Origin: Arthrobacter sp. NtRootA1
GTDB lineage: Bacteria > Actinomycetota > Actinomycetes > Actinomycetales > Micrococcaceae
Assembly (NCBI RefSeq): GCF_019976975.1
Contig: NZ_AP024630.1
Location: 4,092,001 to 4,156,000, forward strand
Direction: 5' to 3'
DNA: 64,000 bases
The notes under the pieces: model-generated
Database searches by the model: none
The model's input: the letters and a program-made list of their open reading frames with translations, nothing else
Told to the model about the DNA's origin: nothing
Translations under genes and position numbers: made by a program
Part shown: piece after piece, positions 17,277 through 26,158 of the stretch
Layout of the letters: every line of letters begins with the position of its first letter
Numbering within the stretch: the first letter of the stretch is position 1

Positions 17277-18380
17277 ATGCCAACATTGCGGAATATTGCG
17301 CTCACGTTTGGTGTTGGCGACATTGTGTCGACACCCGAGCAGATCACCGCAAACTCGTCCACTTCCAGCCAGCCCGCGACTGCGAGTGCGTCCAGCAGTG
17401 AACTTCACGGCGATACTTCCGGCGCCAGGAACCGCGGACGAAAGCTGGTCTGGAGCGAGTCGACGGCGGGAATCCTCTTTGGTATTGGCGCTTACAGCCT
17501 GTGGGGACTGCTTCCGCTGTACTTCCTGGCGCTCCAGCCGGCGGGGGCCATCGAAATCGTTGCCAACCGCGTCGTTTGGTCACTGATCTTCTGCGCGTTG
17601 CTGATCACGGTCACGCGGGCGTGGAGGGTCTTCGGCGCCGCTGTGAAGGACCGCACAGTCTTTGGGCCGTTGGCCTTGGCCGCTGGATTGATAGCCATCA
17701 ACTGGCTCACCTATACCTTCGGCGTCACCACAGGGCACGCAGTGGAGACGTCCCTTGGATACTTCATCAACCCGTTGGTGTCGGTCCTGCTCGGCGTATT
17801 CGTGCTCAAGGAGAAGCTGCGTCCACTCCAGTGGGCCGCAGTGGGCATTGGTTTTGTTGCCGTGGGCGTGCTGACCTTTTCTTACGGGCAGCTCCCTTGG
17901 ATCGCGCTTATCCTGGCCTTCAGCTTCGGCCTGTATGGATTCGTGAAGAAGCGCGTTGGTCCCAGGGTTGATGCGCTCACCAGCCTCTCCGTTGAAACAG
18001 TGGTCCTGGCTCCCTTTGCAGCCGTCACCATGGTTGTACTGGGCGTGAGTGGCGTCGCCACCCTCACGGCCCTTGGCCCGGGACATTTCTGGCTGCTTCT
18101 GGCATCCGGCGTCATCACCGCAGTGCCGTTGCTCTTCTTCGGCGCCTCAGCCCGTCGCCTGCCCATGACCACCATCGGCCTTCTCCAATATTTCGCACCG
18201 ATTCTTCAGTTCATCGTGGCGCTGGCCGTTTTCAACGAGGCCATGACCACGGCCCGCTGGATCGGATTCTGCGTGGTGTGGCTCGCCCTGCTGGTGCTCA
18301 CGGTGGACATGCTGCGCACAGCGAAGAAGAACTCGTCGCTGAAGAAGAAGGCCCGGATCGCGGCTGCTGCGGGAGCCTAG
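17277..18380 (+). CDS. rarD: EamA-family transporter, RarD type
   Basis: A membrane protein of about 367 residues with ten predicted helices in two EamA halves. Features typical of RarD are GILFGIGAYSLWGLLPLYFLAL, VVWSLIFCALLI, INWLTYTFGV, HAVETSLGYFINPLVSVLLGV and LLQYFAPILQFIVALAVFNE. The transported substrate is unknown. The start is uncertain: ATG at 17277 has only a weak AGG upstream, and a GTG at 17325 is an alternative. The N-terminal tail of about 60 residues is Ser/Thr-rich and probably cytoplasmic. Confidence 0.85.
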   Translation: MPTLRNIALTFGVGDIVSTPEQITANSSTSSQPATASASSSELHGDTSGARNRGRKLVWSESTAGILFGIGAYSLWGLLPLYFLALQPAGAIEIVANRVVWSLIFCALLITVTRAWRVFGAAVKDRTVFGPLALAAGLIAINWLTYTFGVTTGHAVETSLGYFINPLVSVLLGVFVLKEKLRPLQWAAVGIGFVAVGVLTFSYGQLPWIALILAFSFGLYGFVKKRVGPRVDALTSLSVETVVLAPFAAVTMVVLGVSGVATLTALGPGHFWLLLASGVITAVPLLFFGASARRLPMTTIGLLQYFAPILQFIVALAVFNEAMTTARWIGFCVVWLALLVLTVDMLRTAKKNSSLKKKARIAAAAGA

Positions 18381-18427
18381 GCACCTGCTGAACGGTCACC
18401 TGGCGCTCATCTGGCGCTAGGCGCCCA

Positions 18428-18482
18428 AGCGAACTCCGCCGTCGAGCGCTTCCCGCGCCGAGGTCGCCGGAACGGTGCGAGG
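18428..18482. repeat. Degenerate repeat copy left of the IS3 element
   Basis: The segment GCCGTCGAGCGCTTCC followed by GCGCCGAGG and GGAACGGTGCGA closely resembles 20203-20262 on the other side of the IS3 element. It is probably a member of the same intergenic repeat family into which the element inserted. Confidence 0.6.
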
Positions 18483-18504
18483 TCACCCGGAAACCCGGTA
18501 TATA

Positions 18505-19473
18505 TCAAGCTGTTTGTGACAGCTGGGTGGTTTTTCTGTGGTTGATTCCGGCGGTGGGTGGTATTCCTGGCGCGGTGGGTCTGCGGTGGTATCTGTGCGG
18601 GTTGCGGGCGTAGCAGGCATCGAGGGTTTGTTGTCGTTGCCTGCGCGCCTGCTCGATCAGCCCGTAGTGGACGGTGTCGGGGGTGTAGAAGTTCAAGCCG
18701 CTGTGCCTGTGATGGGCGTTGTAAGCGGCAAAGAACTGGTCCATGTAGTCCCGGGCGTCTTGTAGGTCCCGGAACCGTTGGGGGAATCCCAGGTCGTATT
18801 TGACGGTTTTGAAGAGCGCTTCGGAGTACGGGTTGTCGTTCGAGACCCGGGGCCTGGAGTAGGACAAGGTGATGCCAAGCGCCCGGGCCAGGTCCACGGT
18901 GGTCCCGGCCCGCATGGGAGCTCCGTTGTCGGCGTGCAGAACCAAGGGCCGCTGGTGAGTCGTGTCCACGGCCTCACGTATGAATGTGGAGGCAAGGGCC
19001 GCGGTCTCGTGGTGTTCGACGCGGTGGGCGATGACCTTGCGGGAGAACGCATCGATGATCGCGTAGAGCTTGTAGGTGTGTTTGCCCGGGCCGCGGAGCA
19101 TGGTGATATCCCAGCTCCAGAGCTGGTTCGGGCCGGTGGCTTCCACGACGGGTTTGATCCGCTTCGGGCTGGTGTTTCCGCGTTGAACACGCCGGTCACC
19201 GTTCTGTCCACGCGCAGCAACGAGACGGTGCGCTGTTGCGATGGAGAAGGAGCAGTGTCCGGTATCGAGCATCCGGTAATAGGCCTGGGTGACCGAAAGG
19301 TTTCCGTAGTCCTCGGAGTTCAGAGCGGTCATGAACTCCTCAGCTTCGGCTGAGGTAATCCGGTTCGGATACGCCCGGTCGGCATGGGCGATAGTGATCC
19401 CGGCCGCTGCCGGCGGGCTCAGATACCGGTACCACGTGGTGCGGTGAAGCCCAACAACCGCGCACGCCTTCAC
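18505..19473 (-). CDS. IS3-family transposase OrfB (DDE integrase domain)
   Basis: A 322-residue product with the rve/DDE core of IS3 transposases. Catalytic residues are visible in LWSWDITML (Asp), VLHADNGAPM (Asp) and NPYSEALFKTVKY (Glu). An HTH_21-like region comes first (YGNLSVTQAYYRML). The in-frame GTG at 19473 is only a nominal start: the frame continues upstream to 19539, so it is probably made as an OrfAB fusion by -1 frameshifting. The stop codon (18507-18505) lies just outside the apparent terminal repeat, so the last codons may come from flanking DNA. Confidence 0.9.
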   Translation of the reverse strand: MKACAVVGLHRTTWYRYLSPPAAAGITIAHADRAYPNRITSAEAEEFMTALNSEDYGNLSVTQAYYRMLDTGHCSFSIATAHRLVAARGQNGDRRVQRGNTSPKRIKPVVEATGPNQLWSWDITMLRGPGKHTYKLYAIIDAFSRKVIAHRVEHHETAALASTFIREAVDTTHQRPLVLHADNGAPMRAGTTVDLARALGITLSYSRPRVSNDNPYSEALFKTVKYDLGFPQRFRDLQDARDYMDQFFAAYNAHHRHSGLNFYTPDTVHYGLIEQARRQRQQTLDACYARNPHRYHRRPTAPGIPPTAGINHRKTTQLSQTA

Positions 19474-20019
19474 AGCTGACCAGCCAGCAGCGACCAGATT
19501 CCCGACAAAGGTCAGGGCAATGTCTTTCCAGATTTTGGGTTCAACCAGTCCGGGCGCTGCGGCTCCGGATCCTTCAGTTCGGGGTCCGTCGCCGCTGCGC
19601 TCCTGGCCATGGCATCCAAGAGCGCGGAAGCTTTTCCCAGGATGTCCACCGCGGCCTCGGACTTGGCCAGCTTGGCCTTGAGGATCTCGTTCTCCTTCAA
19701 GACCTGCTTCAGTAGCCGCCTGTCTCCTTCTCTCAAACGCTGGTCCTCTTTTCCGGTCATGGCCCGGGATCTCAACTCCCCGGCCTCACGTTGCCTGCCC
19801 CAGAGCCGGATCGTTCCATCGGTGATACCAACAGCCCTGCAGAACGCGATCTTTGATCCACGCTCCAAACACTTCTCATACTCATCCAGAATCATGTGTT
19901 TCTGGGCCAAAGTGAAGTGACTCCGCTTCGAAGCACGCAAGGGGACAACAAAATCCATGACGGACCTTTCCCCGCCCCGTGTGTCAGGCCGCTACGGACA
20001 GCAAAACTGTCACACAACA
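18511..20019 (-). mobile_element. IS3-family insertion sequence (about 1.5 kb)
   Basis: It contains orfA and orfB on the minus strand in the usual IS3 arrangement. Imperfect ends are visible: TGTTTGTGACAG at 18511-18522 and, in reverse, TGTTGTGTGACAG at 20019-20007. No clear target duplication was found, so ends are good to a few bases. An 11-bp inverted repeat (GTGTGTCAGGC at 19979 and its complement at 20020) straddles the right end. Related repeats lie on both sides. Confidence 0.8.
19512..19958 (-). CDS. IS3-family transposase OrfA (HTH protein)
   Basis: A 148-residue OrfA with an N-terminal helix-turn-helix (FTLAQKHMILDEYEKCLERGSKIAFCRAVGITDGTIRLWGRQR) and a leucine-zipper-like coiled region (LLKQVLKENEILKAKLAKSEAAVDIL), as in IS3 transposases. 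It ends 39 bases before the nominal orfB start, and orfB is in the -1 frame. A slippery heptamer C CCA AAA (minus strand, 19539-19533) is in the correct register to join them. Confidence 0.9.
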   Translation of the reverse strand: MDFVVPLRASKRSHFTLAQKHMILDEYEKCLERGSKIAFCRAVGITDGTIRLWGRQREAGELRSRAMTGKEDQRLREGDRRLLKQVLKENEILKAKLAKSEAAVDILGKASALLDAMARSAAATDPELKDPEPQRPDWLNPKSGKTLP

Positions 20020-20103
20020 GCCTGACACACAGGGAACCTCCGGCGAACTCAGCGCTTTCCCGCGTTCTCGGAGTGGAGTTGGTTTCGTGAGCTCCGATCC
20101 CCT

Positions 20104-20301
20104 GCCGAGGACGCGAGAACACTGCCAGACCGCCGGTCAGCTCCAGCGGCCTGGACGCGTTCCGGCGAAGTCGACAACTCGACGGACATGGCCAAGCTCC
20201 GCCGTCGAGCGCTTCCGTGGCTTCCTTGCGCCGAGGACGCGGGAACAGTGCGAAATCGCCGGATAGCTCCAGCGGTCTGGACGCGTTCCGGCGAACTCGA
20301 C
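20104..20301. repeat. Two direct copies of a ~72-bp repeat right of the IS3 element
   Basis: Copy 1 (20104-20176) and copy 2 (20230-20301) both start GCCGAGGACGCG and end in GACGCGTTCCGGCGAA plus a few bases, offset by 126. The intervening sequence matches the segment left of the IS. The stretch 20020-20318 holds only these repeats and no credible gene; a minus-strand reading frame across it is a by-product of the repeat. Confidence 0.75.
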
Positions 20302-20318
20302 GCGCCGCCCGTTAACGC

Positions 20319-20351
20319 ACAAGGAGGGCCGGGAATCCCGGCCCTCCTTGT
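20319..20351 (-). terminator. Terminator of gabT
   Basis: A perfect 16-bp stem, ACAAGGAGGGCCGGGA with its complement around one base, starts 17 bases after the gabT stop codon on the minus strand. Confidence 0.85.
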
Positions 20352-20367
20352 ATACAGCGTGAGAATC

Positions 20368-21723
20368 TTACGCGTGGGCCTTGATGGCTGCAGCGAGGAC
20401 CTCGAGGCCGTCGATGAGCAGCTCATCGCTGATCACGAGCGGCGGGAGCAGGCGGATCACGTTGCCGTAAGTGCCACAGGTCAGGATGATGACACCTTCC
20501 TGGAGGCAGGCAGCCGCAACGGCCTTGGTGAGCTCGGCGTTCGGTTCCTTCGAGCCAGGCTGTACGAGCTCGATGGCCAGCATTGCGCCACGGCCACGGA
20601 CGTCGCCAACTACGGAAACTTCAGCCGCCAGTTCGCGGAGCTTGCCGAGGGCGAGCTCTTCGATGTGGCGGGCGCGGCCGTTGAGGTCGTGCTGTTCCAT
20701 GGTGTCGATGGCAGCGAGGGCGGCTGCACAAGCAACCGGGTTGCCACCGTAGGTGCCGCCGAGGCCGCCCGGGTGAACGGCGTCGAGCAGGTCGGCGCGG
20801 CCGGTGATCGCGGACAGCGGGAGGCCGCCGGCGATGCCCTTGGCCATGGTGATGATGTCCGGGACAACACCTTCGTGGTCAACGGCGAACCATTCGCCCG
20901 TGCGGCAGAAGCCGGACTGGACCTCGTCGGCGATGAAGACGATGCCCTTTTCCTTGGCCCATGCGGACAGTGCCGGGAGGAAACCTTCGGCCGGCACGAT
21001 GAAGCCACCCTCGCCCTGGATGGGCTCGATGATGATTGCGGCAACCTGGTCGCCACCGATCTGCTTCTCGATCATGGTGATGGCGCGCTTGGCAGCCTCG
21101 GCACCGGTGATCTCCGGGTTCTCTTCACGGAACGGGTAGCTCATGGGCATGCGGTAGACCTCGGGCGCAAACGGGCCGAAGTTGGTCTTGTACGGCATGG
21201 CCTTGGCAGTCAGCGCCATGGTCAGGTTGGTGCGGCCGTGGTAGGCGTGGTCGAAGGCAACCACTGCGTCGCGGCCGGTAGCCAGGCGTGCAACCTTGAC
21301 GGCGTTCTCCACGGCTTCAGCGCCGGAGTTGAACAGCACGGTGCGCTTGGCGTGGTCGCCCGGGGTGAGGCGGTTGAGCTGCTCGGCCACAGCTACGTAA
21401 CCCTCGTACGGGGTCACCATGAAGCAGGTGTGCGTGAAGTGCGCAGCAGCTTCCTGGACAGCGGCGACGACGGCGGGATCGGACGCGCCGACGCTGGTCA
21501 CGGCGATGCCCGAGCCGAGGTCGATGAAGGAGTTGCCGTCGACGTCGCGGATGATGCCGCCGTCGGCGTCTTCAACATAAACGGGGACGCCGGAGGCGAC
21601 ACCGGCAGCAACGACGGCGGAGCGACGCTCGGCCAGCGCCTGCGACTTGGGGCCGGGGAAGGCGCCGTTGATGTTGCGCTTCTGCTCGATGCGGTACGAG
21701 AGTTCATTCGCGGTAGTGGTCAT
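20368..21723 (-). CDS. gabT: 4-aminobutyrate aminotransferase (GabT)
   Basis: A 451-residue class III PLP aminotransferase transferring the amino group of GABA to 2-oxoglutarate, giving succinic semialdehyde. Motifs include VDGNSFIDLGSGIAVTSVG, the substrate-fold VLFNSGAEAVENAVKVAR, FDHAYHGRTNL, and the PLP aspartate in FIADEVQSGFCRTG. The Schiff-base lysine is in TMAKGIAGGLPLSAITG. It lies 54 bases downstream of the aldehyde dehydrogenase, forming a two-gene catabolic operon. Confidence 0.95.
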   Translation of the reverse strand: MTTTANELSYRIEQKRNINGAFPGPKSQALAERRSAVVAAGVASGVPVYVEDADGGIIRDVDGNSFIDLGSGIAVTSVGASDPAVVAAVQEAAAHFTHTCFMVTPYEGYVAVAEQLNRLTPGDHAKRTVLFNSGAEAVENAVKVARLATGRDAVVAFDHAYHGRTNLTMALTAKAMPYKTNFGPFAPEVYRMPMSYPFREENPEITGAEAAKRAITMIEKQIGGDQVAAIIIEPIQGEGGFIVPAEGFLPALSAWAKEKGIVFIADEVQSGFCRTGEWFAVDHEGVVPDIITMAKGIAGGLPLSAITGRADLLDAVHPGGLGGTYGGNPVACAAALAAIDTMEQHDLNGRARHIEELALGKLRELAAEVSVVGDVRGRGAMLAIELVQPGSKEPNAELTKAVAAACLQEGVIILTCGTYGNVIRLLPPLVISDELLIDGLEVLAAAIKAHA

Positions 21724-21777
21724 GGGGAATTGGCCTTTCTGGGAAGCTGTGGTGGGGGTACGGGTTACGCGAATGCG

Positions 21778-23208
21778 TTATGCATCTAATGCACTCATCA
21801 CGTGCTTGATGCGCGTGTAGTCCTCAACGCCGTACATGGAGAGGTCCTTGCCGTAGCCGGACTGCTTGAAGCCGCCGTGGGGCATCTCTGCCGTCAGGAG
21901 GATGTGGGTGTTGATCCAGACAGCACCGAAGTCCAGGTCACGGCTCATGCGCATGGCCGTGCCGTGGTCAGTGGTCCAGACGCTGGACGCCAGGGCGTAT
22001 TCGACGTCGTTGGCCAACTCGAGCGCTTCGGCTTCCGTGCTGAACTTCTGGACGGTGATGACCGGACCAAAGGTTTCCTTCTGCACGATGTCATCGGTCT
22101 GCTTGGCGCCGGTGATGATGGTGGGCTCGAAGAAGAAGCCCTTCTCGCCTGCGCGGTGGCCACCGGTTTCGATCTTGCAGTTGGCCGGGAGGTGCTCCAC
22201 CACCGAAGTGACGGCGTTGAAGTGGTTCACGTTGTTCAGCGGGCCGAAGTAGTTCTCTTCGTCGTTCTGCGAACCAGTGTGCAGGGTCTTGGTGTGCTCC
22301 ACCATTGCTGCCACAACATCATCGTGGACAGAGTCTTCCACCAGCACACGGGTGATGGCAGTGCAGTCCTGGCCCGCGTTGAAGAAGGCGAACTCGGCGA
22401 TGGCCGCTGCGCTCTTCTTGATGTCGGCATCCTTGAAGACAATGGCCGGAGCCTTGCCGCCAAGTTCCAGGTGTGCACGCTTGAGGCCCTTGGCTGCGCC
22501 GCTGGCCACCGCGATGCCGGCGCGAACGGAACCGGTGATGGACACGAGGCCGGGCACCTTGTGGTCGACCATCATCGCGCCGGTTTCGCCGGTGCCGAGG
22601 ACAACGTTGAGCACGCCGGCGGGGAAGATTTCACCGGCGAGGCGTGCCAGCACCAGAGTGGATTCCGGGGTGGTGTCCGAGGGCTTGAGGACAACGGTGT
22701 TGCCGGCTGCGAGGGCGGGGCCGATCTTCCAGATGGCCATCAGGAACGGGTAATTCCACGGGGCAACCTGGGCAACGACGCCGATCGGTTCGCGGCGAAC
22801 GTAGGAGGTGTGGCCCTCAAAGTATTCCCCGGCGGACTTGCCTTCCATGATGCGTGCCGCACCGGCGAAGAAGCGGAGCTGGTCTGCGCCGGCGGCAACT
22901 TCCTCGGAAGCGATCAGGGAACGGACCTGACCGGTGTTGCGGTGCTGGGCGTCAACGAGTTCTTCGCTGTTGGCCTCCACGGCGTCAGCGAGCTTGAGCA
23001 GCATGAGCTGGCGCTGGCCCGGCGTAACGTGCTTCCACGTCTTGAAGGCCTCGCTGGCTGCAGTCATGGCGGCGTCAACATCGGCCTGCACCGAAATCGG
23101 CGACTTGGCAACGATCTCCCCGTTGGTGGGGTTCACGATGTCCAGGAGACCCGTACCTGCCGGCGTAACGAATTCGCCGTTGATGAAGTTCTGCAAGGTT
23201 TGAACCAC
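21778..23208 (-). CDS. Aldehyde dehydrogenase, gamma-aminobutyraldehyde/succinate-semialdehyde type
   Basis: A 476-residue NAD(P) aldehyde dehydrogenase. I choose GTG at 23208 because GAGGG lies nine bases upstream; a TTG three codons earlier would abut that site. The catalytic Glu is in HLELGGKAPAIVF and the Cys in FFNAGQDCTAITR. The sequence and the pairing with gabT resemble gamma-aminobutyraldehyde dehydrogenases (PatD/PuuC type) that convert putrescine-derived 4-aminobutyraldehyde to GABA, which GabT then consumes. Succinate-semialdehyde dehydrogenase activity is an alternative. A PucR regulator is divergent. Confidence 0.9.
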   Translation of the reverse strand: MVQTLQNFINGEFVTPAGTGLLDIVNPTNGEIVAKSPISVQADVDAAMTAASEAFKTWKHVTPGQRQLMLLKLADAVEANSEELVDAQHRNTGQVRSLIASEEVAAGADQLRFFAGAARIMEGKSAGEYFEGHTSYVRREPIGVVAQVAPWNYPFLMAIWKIGPALAAGNTVVLKPSDTTPESTLVLARLAGEIFPAGVLNVVLGTGETGAMMVDHKVPGLVSITGSVRAGIAVASGAAKGLKRAHLELGGKAPAIVFKDADIKKSAAAIAEFAFFNAGQDCTAITRVLVEDSVHDDVVAAMVEHTKTLHTGSQNDEENYFGPLNNVNHFNAVTSVVEHLPANCKIETGGHRAGEKGFFFEPTIITGAKQTDDIVQKETFGPVITVQKFSTEAEALELANDVEYALASSVWTTDHGTAMRMSRDLDFGAVWINTHILLTAEMPHGGFKQSGYGKDLSMYGVEDYTRIKHVMSALDA

Positions 23209-23354
23209 GGTGTGCAACCCTCTTTCGGTGTCTGGGGCATGGGTTTTAGCTGATCAGAGCCTATGCCAGCGGAGGGGTCCAAGGAATAGTCAGCTGCACA
23301 CACCGGCATACCCTCCTTAGTGCGCTTGACCAGCGCCGGGTTACGCTTGTAACC

Positions 23355-24797
23355 ATGGCAATGTCCCTCTCTTCGCTCGTCGCTGTCCCGTCATTGAAGC
23401 TCCGTAAAACAGGTAGCGCAGAGGCAACCTGGACCCAGGACATCAGTTGGGTGGCCGTAACCGAGCTGGAGGATCCACAGCGCTTCCTTAGCGGCGGGGA
23501 ATTGGTCCTCACCACGGGCCTGCGCCTGAAGAGTGCCGCCGACCAGCGCCGATTCGTCCGGCAGGTCCAGCGGGCAGGTGCGGTGGGCATCGGCTTCGGC
23601 ATCGGCCTCACCCACGAGTCCGTTCCGGAGGCGCTCATCGCCGAAGCCAACCGTTGGGGTTTGCCCCTGGTTGAAGTGCCCTACGAGATTCCCTTTATCG
23701 CGATCGGAAAGCTCGTCGCCGAGTCACATTCAGCTGACCACTACTCAAACCTGGAACGGCTGCTGGCCGGACACCAGATCCTGGCCCGGTCACTCCTCAC
23801 TGGCGGCGGCTTGGGCGAGCTCCTGAAACAGTTGGGCAGCATGCTGCGCACTGATGTTGTGCTCACGCAGTTCAGCGCGCAGCTCTACAACAGCGTTCCC
23901 GGAAAACCGGCCCCGACGGCGGATGGCTGGGCTTCGTACCCGATCCCCACCGGCCGCAGGGATGCCTGCACACTGTGGTTGCGCCAGCCGTTCGTGGACT
24001 CGGGGATCGTCAGCTACGCGCAGAACCTCATCAGCGTGGAGCTGAACAACATGGTCAAGCAGCGGCAGGCCCAGCGCGCCATGGCTGGACAGGTTCTGGA
24101 CGACGTCATCCACGGGACCCTGGAAACCATAGAAGCTGCCCGCCGTTTGGCAGGCGTTGGAATCAACAGCACCCGGAAGAACGTGGTGCTCGTGGCGGAG
24201 TCCACGGCACACCATAAACAACTGGTGAACATCTCCCTGCCCCAGGCGCTGGAAGCCGGCGTCAGCGCCGTCGTCGGGAAGGATCTGGTCACCGTCATCA
24301 CCGACGACGGAAGCTCCGCGACGGCCTTGGCCAAGAGCCTGAGCGACCACCTGCAGGAGGCCGGGATCCACGCCGTGATCGGAATCGGCGGCGCCTACAC
24401 CAAGCCGAACGGCCTGCGCTGGAGCTACTTTGAAGCGCGCGACGCCGTGGCGCACGGCTTACCGGTCAACGAGCCCGAACGGCTGAGCCTCACATCCCTC
24501 CTGCTGGCGAGCGAGGATGTCCCCTTGGCCGACATGGCCAGCGAGTCGCTCACACCATTGAGGAAGTTCGATGCCGCCCACGGTGCTGAACTGGTAGCCA
24601 CGCTGGAAAGCTACTTGAACCACAACGGGTCCGTCGCCGCCGTCGCCGAAGCCCTGACCCTGCACCGCAATACCGTGCGGTACCGGCTGGCCCAGATCAC
24701 CGAGCTGACTGGCTATGACCCGTCCCAAACGCAGGATCGCGTGCAGCTTTGGCTCGCCTTGGCGGTGCAGCGCTTGGGTTCGCGAAACCCGCGGTAA
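23355..24797 (+). CDS. PucR-family regulator divergent from the GABA operon
   Basis: A 480-residue PucR-type protein. The N-terminal purine-catabolism-regulator domain runs to about residue 120 (SLSSLVAVPSLKLRKTG, WVAVTELEDPQRFLSGGELVLTTGLRL, GIGLTHESVPEALIAEANRWGLPLVEVPYEIPFIAI). A GGDEF-like central region follows. The C-terminal HTH is NGSVAAVAEALTLHRNTVRYRLAQITELTG. The 146-base divergent spacer with the aldehyde dehydrogenase makes it the likely regulator of that operon, probably responding to GABA or a polyamine intermediate. Starts at 23355 and 23361 are both possible. Confidence 0.9.
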   Translation: MAMSLSSLVAVPSLKLRKTGSAEATWTQDISWVAVTELEDPQRFLSGGELVLTTGLRLKSAADQRRFVRQVQRAGAVGIGFGIGLTHESVPEALIAEANRWGLPLVEVPYEIPFIAIGKLVAESHSADHYSNLERLLAGHQILARSLLTGGGLGELLKQLGSMLRTDVVLTQFSAQLYNSVPGKPAPTADGWASYPIPTGRRDACTLWLRQPFVDSGIVSYAQNLISVELNNMVKQRQAQRAMAGQVLDDVIHGTLETIEAARRLAGVGINSTRKNVVLVAESTAHHKQLVNISLPQALEAGVSAVVGKDLVTVITDDGSSATALAKSLSDHLQEAGIHAVIGIGGAYTKPNGLRWSYFEARDAVAHGLPVNEPERLSLTSLLLASEDVPLADMASESLTPLRKFDAAHGAELVATLESYLNHNGSVAAVAEALTLHRNTVRYRLAQITELTGYDPSQTQDRVQLWLALAVQRLGSRNPR

Positions 24798-24846
24798 GTA
24801 CGCTGCTGTGAAGCCCGTGGAGAGGTTCACCACAAAAGTGTAGACA

Positions 24847-24865
24847 TTAGACGTCAAACGTCTAA
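24847..24865 (+). promoter_or_regulatory. Perfect palindrome before MFS gene, candidate GntR operator
   Basis: TTAGACGTCAAACGTCTAA has perfect 8-base arms around CAA and ends ten bases before the MFS start codon. The second gene of this operon encodes a FadR-type GntR regulator, which would fit autoregulation from this site. Confidence 0.6.
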
Positions 24866-24874
24866 CCTTTAGAT

Positions 24875-26158
24875 ATGGCTGCGACGACCCCTCTTACCCC
24901 CACCACAGGAAACATCCCTACGATCTCTCCTGCCCCTGCGGCGAGCGCCCTTCCCGCTGCGCAGGCACCCAAGACGCGCGTCGTCGCCGTCGTCGGAATC
25001 ATCGCCGTGGTACTGATTGGGCTGAACCTGCGCGCCGGCATCACCAGCGCTGCGGCCCTGTTCCATGAGCTGCAGCAGGTGCTGGGCTACGGCCCGCTGG
25101 TGGCATCGATCCTGCCCTCGATTCCGCTGCTGTGCTTCGCGGTTGCGGGGATGGGGACCTCGTGGCTAACCCGCCGGGTGGGCGTGGAGAAGGCCATTGC
25201 GATTGCCTTGGCCTTGCTGGCCGGGGGTCTACTGGTTCGTGGCATACCGGCCACCGGAGCGCTCCTTGGCGGAACAGTCCTGGCGATGTCCGGACTTGCC
25301 GTGTGCAACGTGGCCATGCCGTCGTTCATCCGGGAGCACCACGCCGACCGGACCTCCATGATGACCGGCCTCTACACCTTCACGATGTCCGGTGGTGCCA
25401 CCTTCGCAGCGGCCGTCAGCGTTCCCTTGGCGCAGCAGCTCGGTTCGCCGTCGATGGGTCTTGCCGCTTGGGGAATCCTGGGCGTCGCAGCACTGCTGGG
25501 CTTCCTGCCGGTGGTCCTGCACTCGCACCGGAACTCCACCAGGACGGACCGTCCGCGCATATCCATGTGGCCCCTCCTCCGCACTCGCCTGGGCATCCTG
25601 ATCACTGCCATCTTCACCTTCCAGGCCTTCCTCGCCTACGCCGTGATGAGCTGGTTCGCCTACATCCTCACGTCCCAGGGCCTCAGCGCCTCCGAAAGCG
25701 GTCTGCAGTTTGGCGTCATGCAGCTGGTCTCCGTGGCCGCAGGCATGATCCTGCTCGCCTTCGGCTCCAGGCCCGGAATGCTGCGGCCTGCCCTCTACCT
25801 CGCAAGCAGCTCCACGCTGGTTGCCATTGCCGCCATGGTCTGGCTGTCGACGTCGCTGGCAGTTGTGCCTGCTGTGCTGTTCGGCTTCGGGTTGGGCATC
25901 TTCCCGTTGGTCCTGGTAATCATCAGCCGCAGCGGACGGTCGACGGCGGAAACCACCGCGCTCTCCACGATCGCCCAATCGCTGGGATACTTGATTGCGG
26001 CAATTGGCCCCTTTGGCATGGGGCTGCTCCACAGCGCAACGGGCGGCTGGGCGCTGCCAATGAGCCTGCTCTCCATCGTGGCGGTGGCGCTCATGGTTAC
26101 CTGCCACATGCTCACGAGCAAGCGCACTGCTACCAAGACCGGACCGAGGACAGCATGA
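24875..26158 (+). CDS. MFS transporter, CynX/NimT type
   Basis: A 427-residue MFS permease with about 12 helices. The motifs GLNLRAGITSAAALFHELQQVLG and GTSWLTRRVGVEKAI fit the CynX/NimT (cyanate/nitroimidazole) group, whose members also export or import other small anions; the substrate here is unknown. The N-terminus is a long Pro/Ala/Thr-rich tail. The gene ends in ATGA overlapping the next start, so it is coupled to a GntR regulator. A palindrome lies just before the start codon. Confidence 0.88.
   Translation: MAATTPLTPTTGNIPTISPAPAASALPAAQAPKTRVVAVVGIIAVVLIGLNLRAGITSAAALFHELQQVLGYGPLVASILPSIPLLCFAVAGMGTSWLTRRVGVEKAIAIALALLAGGLLVRGIPATGALLGGTVLAMSGLAVCNVAMPSFIREHHADRTSMMTGLYTFTMSGGATFAAAVSVPLAQQLGSPSMGLAAWGILGVAALLGFLPVVLHSHRNSTRTDRPRISMWPLLRTRLGILITAIFTFQAFLAYAVMSWFAYILTSQGLSASESGLQFGVMQLVSVAAGMILLAFGSRPGMLRPALYLASSSTLVAIAAMVWLSTSLAVVPAVLFGFGLGIFPLVLVIISRSGRSTAETTALSTIAQSLGYLIAAIGPFGMGLLHSATGGWALPMSLLSIVAVALMVTCHMLTSKRTATKTGPRTA

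Noticed and set aside
20049..20426. 125-residue minus-strand frame over the right repeat copies
   Set aside because: Follows the DNA repeats and overlaps the gabT terminator and gabT itself.
20188..23253. Long plus-strand frames opposite gabT and the aldehyde dehydrogenase
   Set aside because: Antisense shadows; the minus-strand genes have complete catalytic motifs.
25132..26154. 567-residue upstream extension of the GntR regulator
   Set aside because: This frame lies inside the MFS gene; the ATGA overlap at 26155 is the natural start.
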